A DNA stretch of 32,674 nucleotides from an uncultured Bacteroidota bacterium (GTDB lineage: Bacteria; Bacteroidota; Bacteroidia; 2-12-FULL-35-15): assembly GCA_903911435.1 (NCBI GenBank), contig CAIWDF010000049.1:1-32674 (forward strand), read 5' to 3'. The position numbers were made by a program, and so were the translations under genes. Shown in pieces: positions 15,813-25,445 of the stretch. The stretch's first letter is position 1, and each line of letters starts with the position of its first letter. A model generated the notes under the pieces. The model was not told the DNA's origin and made no database searches. It worked only from the letters and a program-made list of their open reading frames with translations.

Positions 15813-16455
15813 AGTTCCCATCCCTCATAACTAATTTCCTATCCGCCATGTTTGCCAGCTCTTCATTGTGAGTTACGATTACAAACGTTTGATTGTACGT
15901 TTCCCTAAGATTGAAGAATAATTGGTGTAAGTCTCTTGCGGTAACAGAATCTAAATTTCCTGAAGGTTCGTCTGCCAAAACAACGGATGGACCATTAATC
16001 AATGCACGAGCGACTGCAGCACGCTGCTGTTCCCCTCCAGATAACTCACTGGGCTTATGGTTTGCCCTTTCTTTCAATCCAAGAAAATCAAATAACTCAT
16101 TTGCTTTTTTTTCTGCTTCCAATTTTGTTGCACCTGCAATAAAAGCAGGAATACAAGTGTTTTCAAGAGCTGTAAACTCAGGCAATAAATGATGAAACTG
16201 AAAAACAAAACCAATGTTTTTGTTTCTAAAATCGGCTAATTTCTTTTCCGCTAAAGATGAAACTATCGTATTATTAATTTCTAAAACACCTTTGTTTGAT
16301 TTATCCAAGGTGCCGAGAATATGCAACAAGGTTGTCTTACCTGCTCCAGAGGCGCCAACGATTGAAATAATCTCTCCTCGATTGATGGATAGAGAAACAT
16401 CTTTTAATACATTTAACTCTCCGTAACTTTTGAAGATATTACTCGCTTTAATCAT
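15805..16455 (-). CDS. lolD: ABC transporter ATPase, LolD-like
   Basis: This 216-residue ATPase has Walker A 'GASGAGKTT' (34-42), Q86 of the Q-loop, signature 'LSGGEQQR' (138-145), Walker B 'VVLADEP' and switch His 196. It belongs to the MacB/LolD/FtsE type that couples ATP hydrolysis to lipoprotein release from the inner membrane or to related mechanotransmission. The '[15 protein letters not shown]' segment is typical of LolD. No LolC/E permease is adjacent, so the partner is elsewhere. It follows the DUF5916 gene by 11 nt and is probably co-transcribed with it. Confidence 0.85.
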   Translation of the reverse strand: MIKASNIFKSYGELNVLKDVSLSINRGEIISIVGASGAGKTTLLHILGTLDKSNKGVLEINNTIVSSLAEKKLADFRNKNIGFVFQFHHLLPEFTALENTCIPAFIAGATKLEAEKKANELFDFLGLKERANHKPSELSGGEQQRAAVARALINGPSVVLADEPSGNLDSVTARDLHQLFFNLRETYNQTFVIVTHNEELANMADRKLVMRDGNFI

Positions 16456-16466
16456 AGAATAAAAGA

Positions 16467-18932
16467 CTATTTATTTTGCTTTTTAACAAGGTAAAGATAA
16501 TCTAAATAATACAACACTTTTAAAGAAATTGTATTCAATTGTTTTGACTGTATCGTATTTCTAAAATTATGAGAGTAGCCATTTATTATTTCGTCACTTT
16601 GATTGTAAATTGAGTTCTTCCAAACAAGGTTTAAATTACTACCTGGTGCGAATTGCCATTGGAACAACATGTCGATATTAAAAGCGTTAAAGTTGAAATC
16701 GTGCTTTTGATTATAACTGATATTATCTATCAAATACCCATCTGCACTTAAATCGTAATAACTCTTATATTCTCCTCTTGACCAATAATGCCTACCTCTT
16801 AGACTAATTGACAAATTATTTCTAAAGAGATATTTTATCATTAAACTATTTGTCCAATCGGTTAGATATCTTTTTCCAAAAACAATTGTACCAAATTCAT
16901 CAGTTTTCACATATCCCCTATCACCATTATCTTTAGAGAGGTTTGAGGTTAATTCAAACGAAATTCTATCATTAAATCTCAAGCGAGGAGTAATATCAAA
17001 ACCATAAAATCGATTATAACCAATTGTAGGTGAAATCAAATTTGTGGTACCACAATAACCAGAGAACGAAATATTAATCTTTTTTCTCGAATCAGTATTG
17101 AATCCGCCTAATAAATAATAATGCGGAGCTCGAATAAATACTCTACCTGCACTCCTTGCCTCATAATAATCTACCCTTTCCCAGGGTTCCAGAGTACACC
17201 CAAGATAAAAGTTGTGATACGATTTTAAGGTTGCATTGTACGACAAATTAATAGTAACGCTATTTATTCTATTTGTTTTAAAATTATCACTTTCTTCAAT
17301 TCCTATATTCTCTGAAGAATTTAAAAAAATGCTGTAAGGCTTAAATTGATTGTAACTTAAATATAATCCATCAATATTAAAATTCGTCTCACGGGTTATA
17401 CCAAACGTATTATTATTATAGGTTTCATTCATAGAATTCCGATATAATGAATATTGAAACTTTCCACTTATTTTACTAAAAGATAAATTATATTTAAAAC
17501 CAATAGAGTCTTTGGCAATATTGATTAAGGTATCGTTATTCCTAAATAAATCGCTGATGGCGAAATCGCCAGCCAAGTTATAACTGCTGTGTTTATTATT
17601 TAAACTACCCCCAACTCCAGTTACATTCGCTCCTCCATAATTTTTCCGTCTGTCAACATTTGTATTTATCAAATAAACATCCGAACTGTTCCTAAGTTGT
17701 TGATCGAAAACTATGATGTTGTAATTTGAAAAAGGTTCTGTTAATATTCTTGATTTATTTCCGACACTATCTGTGATTCGAGCATAAGTATTTCCAACAA
17801 CTGCATTCAAAATACCAATTCCTAATCCACTAGGAGTTCTTCCTGTAATTTTTGTCGCATTCAGCAATTTGGACTGTGTAGGATTGGTAAGTACAACTTT
17901 ATTTTTGCTTGTGTCGGAGTAAACATCATAATACCCCATTGGTTGCTCACCTATTCTACGGGAGTAAAACAAATTACCTTTCTGAAACAAATCAGTTCCT
18001 TCTTCAAAAAATGGTCTTTGTTCATCATAAGTCAGCTCAAAGGCAGATAAATTTTTTATCACATTGTCACTTTGTACTTGAGAAAAATCCGGAAGAAGAG
18101 ATGCATCAATTGTAAAGCTTTCATTAATTCCATACTTTAAATCAAGACCACCAGAAAGATGTGATGTAAAATTTCGTTGACCCTGAATATCGATTGGATA
18201 ATGAGATAAGGAAGAAATTATGTAAGGGGTTACCGAAAGCCGAATGGGTTCCCGAATTCCATTCATTCCTTTTAAGTATCCCCAGAATTTAAAAACATTT
18301 GATTCTTCGTGAGGTGTTAAACTCCATTGATCATATTCTCCATTTCTTGTAATGTTTCTGGTTATTTGCATTCCCCATAACTGTTGTTCCATTTTTGGAA
18401 ACCTCAAAGCAGAATATGGAATTCTAATTTCCACAGCCCAACCTTTATCGCTTATTTTGACCGCACTTTCCCACACGGCATTGTACAGCATATCCGAAAA
18501 CCGTGAATCCAACTGAACACCAGAGGCTGTAACAGAAAAATCAAATGCATCTTGTTCTTTATTATACGTATCAAATACTATTCTGAATACATCTGCATTT
18601 AATGCATCATCTCTATTCCCAAGTTGTCGAGCAATGCTATCTGGAGAATTATCATATAGCATGGCCGCTATGTACAAAGCAGTATTGTCGTATACTATCT
18701 TGACTTCAGTTCGTTGAGAGACAGGTTTTCCGAAATACGGGAAATTTTGTTTAAAATCATCAATAAATGGTACCCTTTCCCAAGTTTTATCATCTAGCAA
18801 ACCGTCAATCTTTGGAGCAAATACAGCTCTTTCAATATTATATTGTTTTTTTGTAGAAGCGGTATCAGATATCGCTCCTGCATTTAGTACACCAACAACA
18901 CATAAATATAAAATTGGGACGAAAATTTTCAT
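16467..18932 (-). CDS. DUF5916 outer-membrane protein with CBM9-like domain
   Basis: The 821-residue protein has a signal peptide ([20 protein letters not shown]). Residues about 30-215 match a carbohydrate-binding family 9-like domain: '[16 protein letters not shown]', '[11 protein letters not shown]' and '[14 protein letters not shown]'. The rest is a DUF5916 region with many alternating aromatic strands, as expected for an outer-membrane beta barrel. The segment '[19 protein letters not shown]' is typical of this family. The function of DUF5916 is not established. A surface sugar- or ligand-related role is suggested by the CBM9 fold. It is transcribed ahead of the lolD-like gene. Confidence 0.85.
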   Translation of the reverse strand: MKIFVPILYLCVVGVLNAGAISDTASTKKQYNIERAVFAPKIDGLLDDKTWERVPFIDDFKQNFPYFGKPVSQRTEVKIVYDNTALYIAAMLYDNSPDSIARQLGNRDDALNADVFRIVFDTYNKEQDAFDFSVTASGVQLDSRFSDMLYNAVWESAVKISDKGWAVEIRIPYSALRFPKMEQQLWGMQITRNITRNGEYDQWSLTPHEESNVFKFWGYLKGMNGIREPIRLSVTPYIISSLSHYPIDIQGQRNFTSHLSGGLDLKYGINESFTIDASLLPDFSQVQSDNVIKNLSAFELTYDEQRPFFEEGTDLFQKGNLFYSRRIGEQPMGYYDVYSDTSKNKVVLTNPTQSKLLNATKITGRTPSGLGIGILNAVVGNTYARITDSVGNKSRILTEPFSNYNIIVFDQQLRNSSDVYLINTNVDRRKNYGGANVTGVGGSLNNKHSSYNLAGDFAISDLFRNNDTLINIAKDSIGFKYNLSFSKISGKFQYSLYRNSMNETYNNNTFGITRETNFNIDGLYLSYNQFKPYSIFLNSSENIGIEESDNFKTNRINSVTINLSYNATLKSYHNFYLGCTLEPWERVDYYEARSAGRVFIRAPHYYLLGGFNTDSRKKINISFSGYCGTTNLISPTIGYNRFYGFDITPRLRFNDRISFELTSNLSKDNGDRGYVKTDEFGTIVFGKRYLTDWTNSLMIKYLFRNNLSISLRGRHYWSRGEYKSYYDLSADGYLIDNISYNQKHDFNFNAFNIDMLFQWQFAPGSNLNLVWKNSIYNQSDEIINGYSHNFRNTIQSKQLNTISLKVLYYLDYLYLVKKQNK

Positions 18933-19068
18933 AAGTGTAAATATATCTCAAAATTTAATTTTAATGGAATATTTTATACTCAATAAAACGAGAAAACGCA
19001 TTGAGTTGAACTTAAGTGAACCAATGTTCTCCTAAAATTCAAATCAATCTTAGAGCAAATATGAAATG

Positions 19069-20772
19069 TTATTTTGTTTTTTCTGCTCGTTTTCTTCTGA
19101 AATAAAAGTAGCCGCTTATACTCGCAACAATTATAATAAAGTGAATTAGATAAGAATGTGATAATCCATCCTTACCAACAAAGCAAAAGAAACGAGCTCT
19201 ACGAGAGGGGTCTTCAAAAAGTGATGTCTTCAGCTTTTTCAGAAAACCAGATTGTGCACCTCTTTCACCAACGATATTTTTATTGTCTTCTTTAATACTC
19301 ATCCAAACAAAAACAGGCTTGCCAACAATATGATCTTCTGGTACAAATCCCCAGTATCTTGAATCAGCTGAATTATGACGGTTATCGCCCATCATAAAAT
19401 AATAATCAAGCTTAAATGTATAAGACTTTGTTTCCTTTCCATTTATAAATATTTTATCCCCTTTTATTTCAAGAGAGTTTAACTCATAATTAATAATTAT
19501 GCGACTATAAAGTACAATATTACTTGTGTCTATTGTTACCGTAATACCTTTTTGGGGAATAAATAAAGGTCCGAAATTATCATTATTCCATGCGTAAGTT
19601 GGACTATGGGGAAAAATGTGAGAACTATACTTACCTTGAGGCTCGATAATAGGTGAAAATGATTTTATATTTTCTAAACTTTTAAATTCATCAACCTTGT
19701 TATTCGGAAGATTAACTATATAGCTCATTCCCGATGAATCTTGTTGAGATTGTATCGGATCCGTTATATCAAACTTCTCTAGTGTTTTGGGATTAAACCC
19801 ACTTCCATCGGTTGTTACTCTGTAGGTATATTGCATTGTTGGAGCCACATACGAAAGTTCTCCATTAATAAACAATTCTTTATTTCTAATCACCAGTGTG
19901 TCTCCCGCTATTGCAACACAGCGCTTCACATAATTCTCTCGCTTGTCCGCTGGACGTGAAGCAATATCACCAAAATAGGATTTTCCTGTTTCTGGATTTA
20001 TTTCCTTGTTCGTCCAAACAACATTCCTTCCATAGGTTCTGCACAATTGATAATAACTTTGATCTTGAGCATTCAATGCTACTGTATCACCATCGGGGTA
20101 ATTGAACACAACAATATCATTATTCTTGACTGAACCAAAACCTGGCAAACGGAAATATGGTAATTTAAACCACTCTAGATAAGATTTTGTACTTGACGTC
20201 AAAGGTAAGGTATGATGAGCAAAAGGGAATGAAAGAGGAGTATTAGGTATCTTAGCTCCATAACTAACTTTACTCACAAACAAATAGTCTCCAACCATCA
20301 TTGATTTTTCCAATGAGGAAGTAGGAATTGTAAATGCTTCGAAAAAAAATGTCCGAATGACTGTAGCCGCAATAACAGCAAAAACAATCGCTTCTGTCCA
20401 TTCCCGAACCATTGAAGAACTTTGTTTACTTCTGTCTTCAGGTCCTACAAATCTTGTATCCTTCTGAAATCCTATGTAAAACAAGTATACAAATCCTAAA
20501 ACTGAAGCTAACATTTTTTCAAAAAAACTCCTTTTATTAAATGCTTTCGCCATCAATAAGCACATAATAACATACATTAGGAAATTCACACCTGGTGTGA
20601 TGATAAGGAAAATCCACCACCAAGGTTTTTTAATTATTTTCAGCCAAACAATAAAATTATAAATTGGAACAAATGCCTTCCAACTAGCTTCCCCTGCTAA
20701 CGGAAACAACTTCCACAATCCAATGATTGTACTTATTGAAAAAATAATTAAGAACAAATAAGACGAATCCAT
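19069..20772 (-). CDS. lepB: signal peptidase I with N-terminal membrane extension
   Basis: Type I signal peptidase cleaves Sec signal peptides on the periplasmic face. The catalytic Ser is S153 in 'IPTSSLEKSM' and the general-base Lys is K283 in 'YVKRCVAIAGD'. The box 'MMGDNRHNSADSRYWGFVP' is at 460-478. The protein has 567 residues, far longer than the roughly 324 of E. coli. It has about three extra N-terminal TM helices (1-105), an insertion between Ser and Lys, another before the GDN box, and a C-terminal TM helix (541-557). Such long forms occur in Bacteroidota. The gene is last in the par-dapB cluster, 40 nt after dapB. Confidence 0.93.
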   Translation of the reverse strand: MDSSYLFLIIFSISTIIGLWKLFPLAGEASWKAFVPIYNFIVWLKIIKKPWWWIFLIITPGVNFLMYVIMCLLMAKAFNKRSFFEKMLASVLGFVYLFYIGFQKDTRFVGPEDRSKQSSSMVREWTEAIVFAVIAATVIRTFFFEAFTIPTSSLEKSMMVGDYLFVSKVSYGAKIPNTPLSFPFAHHTLPLTSSTKSYLEWFKLPYFRLPGFGSVKNNDIVVFNYPDGDTVALNAQDQSYYQLCRTYGRNVVWTNKEINPETGKSYFGDIASRPADKRENYVKRCVAIAGDTLVIRNKELFINGELSYVAPTMQYTYRVTTDGSGFNPKTLEKFDITDPIQSQQDSSGMSYIVNLPNNKVDEFKSLENIKSFSPIIEPQGKYSSHIFPHSPTYAWNNDNFGPLFIPQKGITVTIDTSNIVLYSRIIINYELNSLEIKGDKIFINGKETKSYTFKLDYYFMMGDNRHNSADSRYWGFVPEDHIVGKPVFVWMSIKEDNKNIVGERGAQSGFLKKLKTSLFEDPSRRARFFCFVGKDGLSHSYLIHFIIIVASISGYFYFRRKRAEKTK

Positions 20773-20812
20773 AAGTTAAGTTTAAGATTATTAATTTTAT
20801 ATTTTAGTTAGA

Positions 20813-21535
20813 TTAAATTTTCGAACTTGATAATAAATCCTCCATTCCGAAAACACCCTTTTTCCCGATTACCCATTCGGCTGCTATTACTGCACCTATT
20901 GCAAATCCCTCTCTGTTGTTTGCTTTGTGAGTAATCGTAAGTTCATCAATTAATGATTTGTATGATACCGTATGTGTTCCGGGCACTTCATTTTCTCTTT
21001 TTGAAATAATACTAATTTCGTTTTGCTTTTCTGAAGCTGAATTTACCCATTCCGATTTCGTGTCAAGTTCTTTCATCAACTGATTTGCCAATGATATTGC
21101 TGTTCCACTTGGAGCATCTAACTTATGAATGTGATGAATCTCCTCGATATCCACATTGTATTCGGGATGCACATTCATTAAATTTGCCAAGAATGAATTT
21201 AACTTATAAAACAAGTTAACACCTATGCTGAAATTTGAAGCAAAAAACAATGTTTTATCTTTTTGACTACAATTCTTTTTCACCTCGTCCAACTTGTCCA
21301 TCCATCCAGTTGTCCCAACAACTATTGGAACATTGAACTCGAAACAATTATTAATATTGTCTATCACCGATTGAGGTGATGTGAATTCTATAGCAACATC
21401 AACTAAGTTCAAATCATGAGTGTAATGTTTTGAGTTTCCCTTATCAACTATTAAAGAGACAGTATGACCTCGAGAAATAGCGATTTTCTCAATTTCCTTT
21501 CCCATCTTACCGTATCCTATTATAGCGATTTTCAT
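20813..21535 (-). CDS. dapB: 4-hydroxy-tetrahydrodipicolinate reductase
   Basis: DapB makes tetrahydrodipicolinate for lysine and meso-diaminopimelate, the peptidoglycan cross-linking residue. The 240-residue protein has the NAD(P)-binding 'IGYGKMG' at 6-12, 'VVGTTGW' at 72-78, and the catalytic 'EIHHIHKLDAPSGTA' (132-146) containing His134/135 and Lys138. It is shorter than E. coli DapB (273), as is common in Bacteroidota. It lies 60 nt after the DUF5683 gene, which carries a consensus promoter in its 3' end, so dapB and lepB can be expressed apart from parAB. Confidence 0.95.
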   Translation of the reverse strand: MKIAIIGYGKMGKEIEKIAISRGHTVSLIVDKGNSKHYTHDLNLVDVAIEFTSPQSVIDNINNCFEFNVPIVVGTTGWMDKLDEVKKNCSQKDKTLFFASNFSIGVNLFYKLNSFLANLMNVHPEYNVDIEEIHHIHKLDAPSGTAISLANQLMKELDTKSEWVNSASEKQNEISIISKRENEVPGTHTVSYKSLIDELTITHKANNREGFAIGAVIAAEWVIGKKGVFGMEDLLSSSKI

Positions 21536-21590
21536 TAATTACTTACTTGTCTTGATTTCAGAATAAAATCTAAATTTAAAAATTATGCCG

Positions 21591-21619
21591 CAAAATTAAA
21601 ACTTAATCTCTAAAGCAAA
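21591..21619 (-). promoter_or_regulatory. internal promoter for dapB-lepB
   Basis: On the minus strand TTTG (21619-21616), a 17-nt spacer and TAATTTTG (21598-21591) form a good consensus. It overlaps the last codons and the stop of the DUF5683 gene and gives a leader of about 50 nt to dapB. Confidence 0.6.
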
Positions 21620-22192
21620 CCCTGTTTTATATTGATTTACACAAGCGGTATTTATCAATGTTGGACGGAATCTAAATGACAAATCCTCACTTACGTCAAA
21701 TGCAAATAGATGAGCGTCAACAGTGGCATCTACAATATTCAATAAATATAATGCTAATGCTCCAATTACAGATAAATCTCGATAACGGTGATAATAAGTT
21801 TGTAATGAATTAAGATTATCATTCGTATACAATTTGAATTTGTCATCCGTTACTCCATCCAATCTGTCCTTATACGCATTGAGAAACGTTCTGTATTTAG
21901 TATGATTAAAATTAATTGAATATGCTAAAGCTCCAAATCCAACATATATAATTGGTACTTTCCAGTACTTCTTATTATATACCTGACCAGAACCAGGAAG
22001 AAAAGTAGACATCAAAGTAGCTTTGCGTGGTGAATGAAATTGAGAAGTCAGATTTTTTGTTGAACCAATCAAACTAACTTTTGATGTATCATTGAGCTGC
22101 GCTTTGGATGATACTACAACAAAAAACAAAAAGGTTATTACATAAAAGTGAACAAACCATTCTGATAGTAGTTTGTTTATCGATTTATGCAT
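21596..22192 (-). CDS. DUF5683 membrane protein
   Basis: The 198-residue protein has an N-terminal hydrophobic segment (about 14-31) reading as a signal peptide or anchor, then the family region 'SPRKATLMSTFLPGSGQVYN' (in overlapping pieces) with 'KKYWKVPIIYVGFGALAYS', which suits a P5-type outer-membrane-associated protein. A second hydrophobic patch lies near 140-152. The family function is unknown. Its ATG overlaps the parB stop by 8 nt (ATGCATAA), which implies translational coupling with parB. This gene is commonly found between parB and dapB in Bacteroidota. Confidence 0.85.
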   Translation of the reverse strand: MHKSINKLLSEWFVHFYVITFLFFVVVSSKAQLNDTSKVSLIGSTKNLTSQFHSPRKATLMSTFLPGSGQVYNKKYWKVPIIYVGFGALAYSINFNHTKYRTFLNAYKDRLDGVTDDKFKLYTNDNLNSLQTYYHRYRDLSVIGALALYLLNIVDATVDAHLFAFDVSEDLSFRFRPTLINTACVNQYKTGFALEIKF

Positions 22193-23093
22193 CTAACAAA
22201 TCCAGAATGCGCTTTAAATCATTATCGGATTTGAATGGGATAACTATTTTACCCTTACCATTCGCTTCTTTCTTAATCTGAACCTTCGTATTAAAAACTG
22301 CTCGTAAATCCTCTACTAAGGTTGCCTGTTCAACGGATAAAGAAGCTTGAGTTGTTGTGTTTTCTTTTACTTTTCGAGTAACATTATTAGTTTCCGCTTT
22401 CACACCTCTAGCTAAATCCTCAACTTCTCTTACAGAAAGATTATTTAAAACTATTTGATTGTAAATATCAAGTTGCTTATCTTCATTATCAATATTAATT
22501 AAAGCACGGGCATGCCCCATTGAGATATCGGCATTACGAATTGCCAATTGAATTTCTACAGGAAGTTTCAACAAACGTAAATAATTGGTAATGGTTGAGC
22601 GCTGTTTACTGACTTTTTGCGAAAGCTGTTCTTGTGTCAAACTACATTCATCAATCAACCTTTTATAACTAATTGCAACTTCTATCGCATCAAGCTCTTC
22701 TCTCTGAATATTTTCAACTAAGGCCATTTCAAGCATTGCTTGATCATTGGCTATTCTTATGTATGCAGGAACGCTTTTAAGTCCAGCCAACTGTGAAGCC
22801 CGGAAACGTCTCTCTCCAGATATTAATTGATACTTATCGTATCCTAACTTACGAACCGTAATTGGTTGAATGATTCCATGTTCTTTTATGGATGCAGCTA
22901 ATTCGTTTAATGCATCTTCTTCAAAATTTGTTCTCGGTTGAAATGGGTTAGTTTCAATATTTTCAATTTCTATATTGGCAACAGCTCCTACCACTTTGCC
23001 TTCCCCTTCCAATTTATTACTGGTAATATCTGTGTTGGCATCCTCTAACAATGCGCTTAGACCTCTTCCTAGTGCGTTTCTCTTAACTGACAT
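22185..23093 (-). CDS. parB: chromosome partitioning protein ParB
   Basis: ParB is the parS-binding CTPase that loads around the origin and recruits ParA and SMC. The 302-residue protein starts with the typical 'RNALGRGLSALLED' box that contacts ParA. The ParB/Srx domain follows, with 'NPFQPRTNFEEDALNELA' and the CTP-binding 'LISGERRFRASQLAG', then the helix-turn-helix region 'LTQEQLSQKVSKQRSTITNY' and 'MGHARALI'. The C-terminal dimerisation region contains 'IVIPFKSDNDLKRILDLL'. It lies 53 nt after parA on the same strand. I saw no parS-like 16-mer in the window. Confidence 0.95.
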   Translation of the reverse strand: MSVKRNALGRGLSALLEDANTDITSNKLEGEGKVVGAVANIEIENIETNPFQPRTNFEEDALNELAASIKEHGIIQPITVRKLGYDKYQLISGERRFRASQLAGLKSVPAYIRIANDQAMLEMALVENIQREELDAIEVAISYKRLIDECSLTQEQLSQKVSKQRSTITNYLRLLKLPVEIQLAIRNADISMGHARALINIDNEDKQLDIYNQIVLNNLSVREVEDLARGVKAETNNVTRKVKENTTTQASLSVEQATLVEDLRAVFNTKVQIKKEANGKGKIVIPFKSDNDLKRILDLLDA

Positions 23094-23146
23094 TTTATTT
23101 AATAATTACTTTGTGATTATATTTCTAGTGACAAAAAATGTGACAT

Positions 23147-23956
23147 CTACTCTATCTCGTTTATAAACTTTTCCGAATCATCCATTCTTGTAAGTTTATT
23201 TTTTTGAAGAATTTCGCGAGCCAAATTTAGATAATTTACTGCAGCTTTCCCGCTTGCATCATGCATTATTATGCTTTGACCAAAACTTGGGGCTTCTCCA
23301 AGTTTTGTATTGCGCTGAATGATGGTGTCGAATACCAATTGTTGAAAATGGGTTTTTACTTCATCCACAACCTGGTTGCTCAATCTAAGTCGCATGTCAT
23401 ACATGGTCAACAATATTCCTTCTATTTCAAGATCTGGATTCATGCGTGTTTGAACTATCTTTATTGTGTTTAGTAATTTACCCAATCCTTCCAAAGCAAA
23501 ATATTCGCACTGAACAGGAACAAGCACTGAGTTCGCAGCAGCAAGAGCATTAACGGTGATCAATCCCAGCGATGGCGAACAATCAATGATTATAAAATCA
23601 TAAGTGTCCTTTATCTTATCCAAGGCTAATTTCATCATTTTTTCTCTATTTGGCAAATTAATCATTTCAATTTCAGCGCCAACCAAATCAATGTGTGCAG
23701 GTAAAAGAAACAAGTTTGGTGTTTCTGTCTGTAGAATAATATCCTTAGGATCTACTCCATCTATTATACACTCATAAATACCTGTTTTGATATTTCTAGG
23801 ATCAAACCCGACCCCTGAAGTAGAATTTGCTTGTGGATCTGCATCAATCAATAATGTTTTAAACTCCAACACCGCCAAACTTGCTGCAAGATTAATTGCA
23901 GTTGTTGTTTTCCCAACTCCACCCTTTTGATTTGCTATCGCAATTATTTTTCCCAT
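23147..23956 (-). CDS. parA: chromosome partitioning ATPase ParA (Soj)
   Basis: ParA is the Walker-type ATPase that moves ParB-parS complexes on the nucleoid. The 269-residue protein has the deviant Walker A 'KGGVGKTTT' at 11-19, Walker A' 'LLIDADPQANST', and Walker B 'FIIIDCSPSLG'. It lacks an N-terminal HTH, which marks it as a chromosomal Soj type rather than a P1 plasmid type. It starts 15 nt after the UPF0173 gene and is followed by parB, so it is the second gene of the cluster. Confidence 0.95.
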   Translation of the reverse strand: MGKIIAIANQKGGVGKTTTAINLAASLAVLEFKTLLIDADPQANSTSGVGFDPRNIKTGIYECIIDGVDPKDIILQTETPNLFLLPAHIDLVGAEIEMINLPNREKMMKLALDKIKDTYDFIIIDCSPSLGLITVNALAAANSVLVPVQCEYFALEGLGKLLNTIKIVQTRMNPDLEIEGILLTMYDMRLRLSNQVVDEVKTHFQQLVFDTIIQRNTKLGEAPSFGQSIIMHDASGKAAVNYLNLAREILQKNKLTRMDDSEKFINEIE

Positions 23957-23971
23957 TTATCTTTTATAATA

Positions 23972-24673
23972 TTATTGCTTTGTTATTAGTTCTTTACTTG
24001 ATTTTGTCTCTCCTATTTCGAACAGGATCAACTCTGCCCCCGCTTCTTCGAATTTCTTGACAGATTCTGTTTTGTTTATTTTGATATATCCGAATGTATC
24101 GTAATGCATCCCTATTATTTTTTTGCATTTAATAAATTCCGTTGCAATAAGTGCACTATCCACAACCATTGTGAAGTTATCTCCTATGGGAAGTAAAGCG
24201 AAATCAATTTTATTATAATCACCGATAAGCTTCATGTCATAGGTCAAGGCAGTATCTCCAGCAAAATAAAAGTTACCTTCACTCGATTCGATAACAAATC
24301 CCATTGGACTTCCTGCTGCACTTCCATCGGGCAAAGAACTTGAATGAACAGCTGACACACACTTTACACTTCCAAAGTCAAATTTCCAACTGCCACCAAC
24401 ATTCATCGGATGAGAATTAGCAATTCCTTGTCCTACTAGCCAATTTATTATTTCGAACGAACTAACGACCTTAGCTCCCGTACGTTTTGCGATTAATAAA
24501 GCGTCATCTATATGGTCGTGATGCCCATGTGAAATTAAGATATAGTCTGCCTTCACTGAATTCACATCAATGTGTTTCGCCAAATCATTTCCTGTGATAA
24601 AAGGATCGAATAATAAATGGCTTCCATTCACTTCAATCCCAAAACAAGAATGACCGTAATATGTAATATTCAT
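23972..24673 (-). CDS. UPF0173 metal-dependent hydrolase
   Basis: This 233-residue metallo-beta-lactamase-fold protein has the metal motif H49-x-H51-x-D53-H54 in 'SHGHHDHID' and a further 'YFAGDTALTYDMKLIG' segment with a metal-bridging Asp. Family members are annotated as UPF0173 hydrolases and their substrate is unknown. The start is ATG 24673 (MNITYYGHSC), which matches the family. The open frame continues upstream but gives an unrelated 31-residue extension. It is the first gene before parA, with a 15-nt gap. The upstream TATTTTCG is only a near match to the -7 consensus. Confidence 0.9.
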   Translation of the reverse strand: MNITYYGHSCFGIEVNGSHLLFDPFITGNDLAKHIDVNSVKADYILISHGHHDHIDDALLIAKRTGAKVVSSFEIINWLVGQGIANSHPMNVGGSWKFDFGSVKCVSAVHSSSLPDGSAAGSPMGFVIESSEGNFYFAGDTALTYDMKLIGDYNKIDFALLPIGDNFTMVVDSALIATEFIKCKKIIGMHYDTFGYIKINKTESVKKFEEAGAELILFEIGETKSSKELITKQ

Positions 24674-24732
24674 AATTATTGATTTACTTTGTGCCGTTAA
24701 AAATCGCACGAAAATACAATTTTTGTGCATTA

Positions 24733-24761
24733 TTGCACTTAAAAATTCAACACTACTTTTG
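24733..24761 (+). promoter_or_regulatory. promoter of the FMN reductase gene
   Basis: TTG (24733-24735), an 18-nt spacer and TACTTTTG (24754-24761) match the Bacteroidota promoter pattern. The leader to ATG 24792 is 30 nt. Confidence 0.6.
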
Positions 24762-24791
24762 AACAATTTATATTAAACACATACAAATCCA

Positions 24792-25313
24792 ATGATTACG
24801 ATTATTTCAGCAACCAACCGATCGAACAGTAATACCTTAAAGATTGCTAAATGTTATGAAGAACTTATGAAAAACCAAGGGGTCGTTCCTAAGCTCCTTT
24901 CTCTTGAATCTCTGCCTATTGATATTGCATTTAATGAATTGTATGGCAAAAGGTCGCAAAAATTCCAAGATATTGAGACAGAATATATGATTCCAGCCAA
25001 GAAATTCGTATTTATTGTCCCTGAATATCAAGGAAGTATTCCTGGTATACTGAAAGTGTTTTTAGATGCATTACCACCTGACCAGAATCGAAATAAAAAG
25101 GCTGTACTGATTGGCATTTCAACTGGTAGAGCTGGAAACCTCAGAGGAATGGACCACCTAACCACCATTCTACATTATCTTGGCATTCATGTTCACCCAA
25201 ACAAACAACCTATTTCACAAGTTGCTAATCTGCTTGATTTGGATGGAAAAATTAAAGACGAAAACACTCTTAAAGTACTGAACAAACAAATTACTGATTT
25301 TTTAAATTGGTAG
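24792..25313 (+). CDS. NADPH-dependent FMN reductase family flavoprotein
   Basis: The 173-residue protein has a flavodoxin-like fold. The phosphate-binding loop is 'SATNRSNSNTLKIA' near the start, and 'VPEYQGSIPGILKVFLDALP' is the isoalloxazine-side segment typical of the FMN_red family. Members reduce quinones, azo dyes or FMN using NAD(P)H in the cytoplasm, and the physiological substrate is rarely known. It is transcribed divergently from the UPF0173-par cluster. The next gene (folK) has its own promoter box and starts about 130 nt later. Confidence 0.87.
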   Translation: MITIISATNRSNSNTLKIAKCYEELMKNQGVVPKLLSLESLPIDIAFNELYGKRSQKFQDIETEYMIPAKKFVFIVPEYQGSIPGILKVFLDALPPDQNRNKKAVLIGISTGRAGNLRGMDHLTTILHYLGIHVHPNKQPISQVANLLDLDGKIKDENTLKVLNKQITDFLNW

Positions 25314-25431
25314 TTAAAAATAGTGCCTTATCTTTTATGATATTAAAATTAACATCTAATTAATAGCACACTTGGTCAAATGTAAAAACTACACATTCAT
25401 GATTAATATAGAGCAGCGCTATTGTTTTTTT

Positions 25432-25439
25432 TACCTTTG
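25432..25439 (+). promoter_or_regulatory. -7 promoter box of folK
   Basis: TACCTTTG ends exactly 6 nt before the folK ATG (25446). A -33 TTTG is not seen at the normal distance. The box is identical to that of bshC and sits at the same distance from its ATG. Confidence 0.55.
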
Positions 25440-25445
25440 TCAAAA

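Noticed and set aside
19069-24673. parS site in or near the parAB cluster
   Set aside because: Reading by eye I found no CACGTG-centred 16-mer like TGTTNCACGTGNAACA. It is probably elsewhere around the origin.
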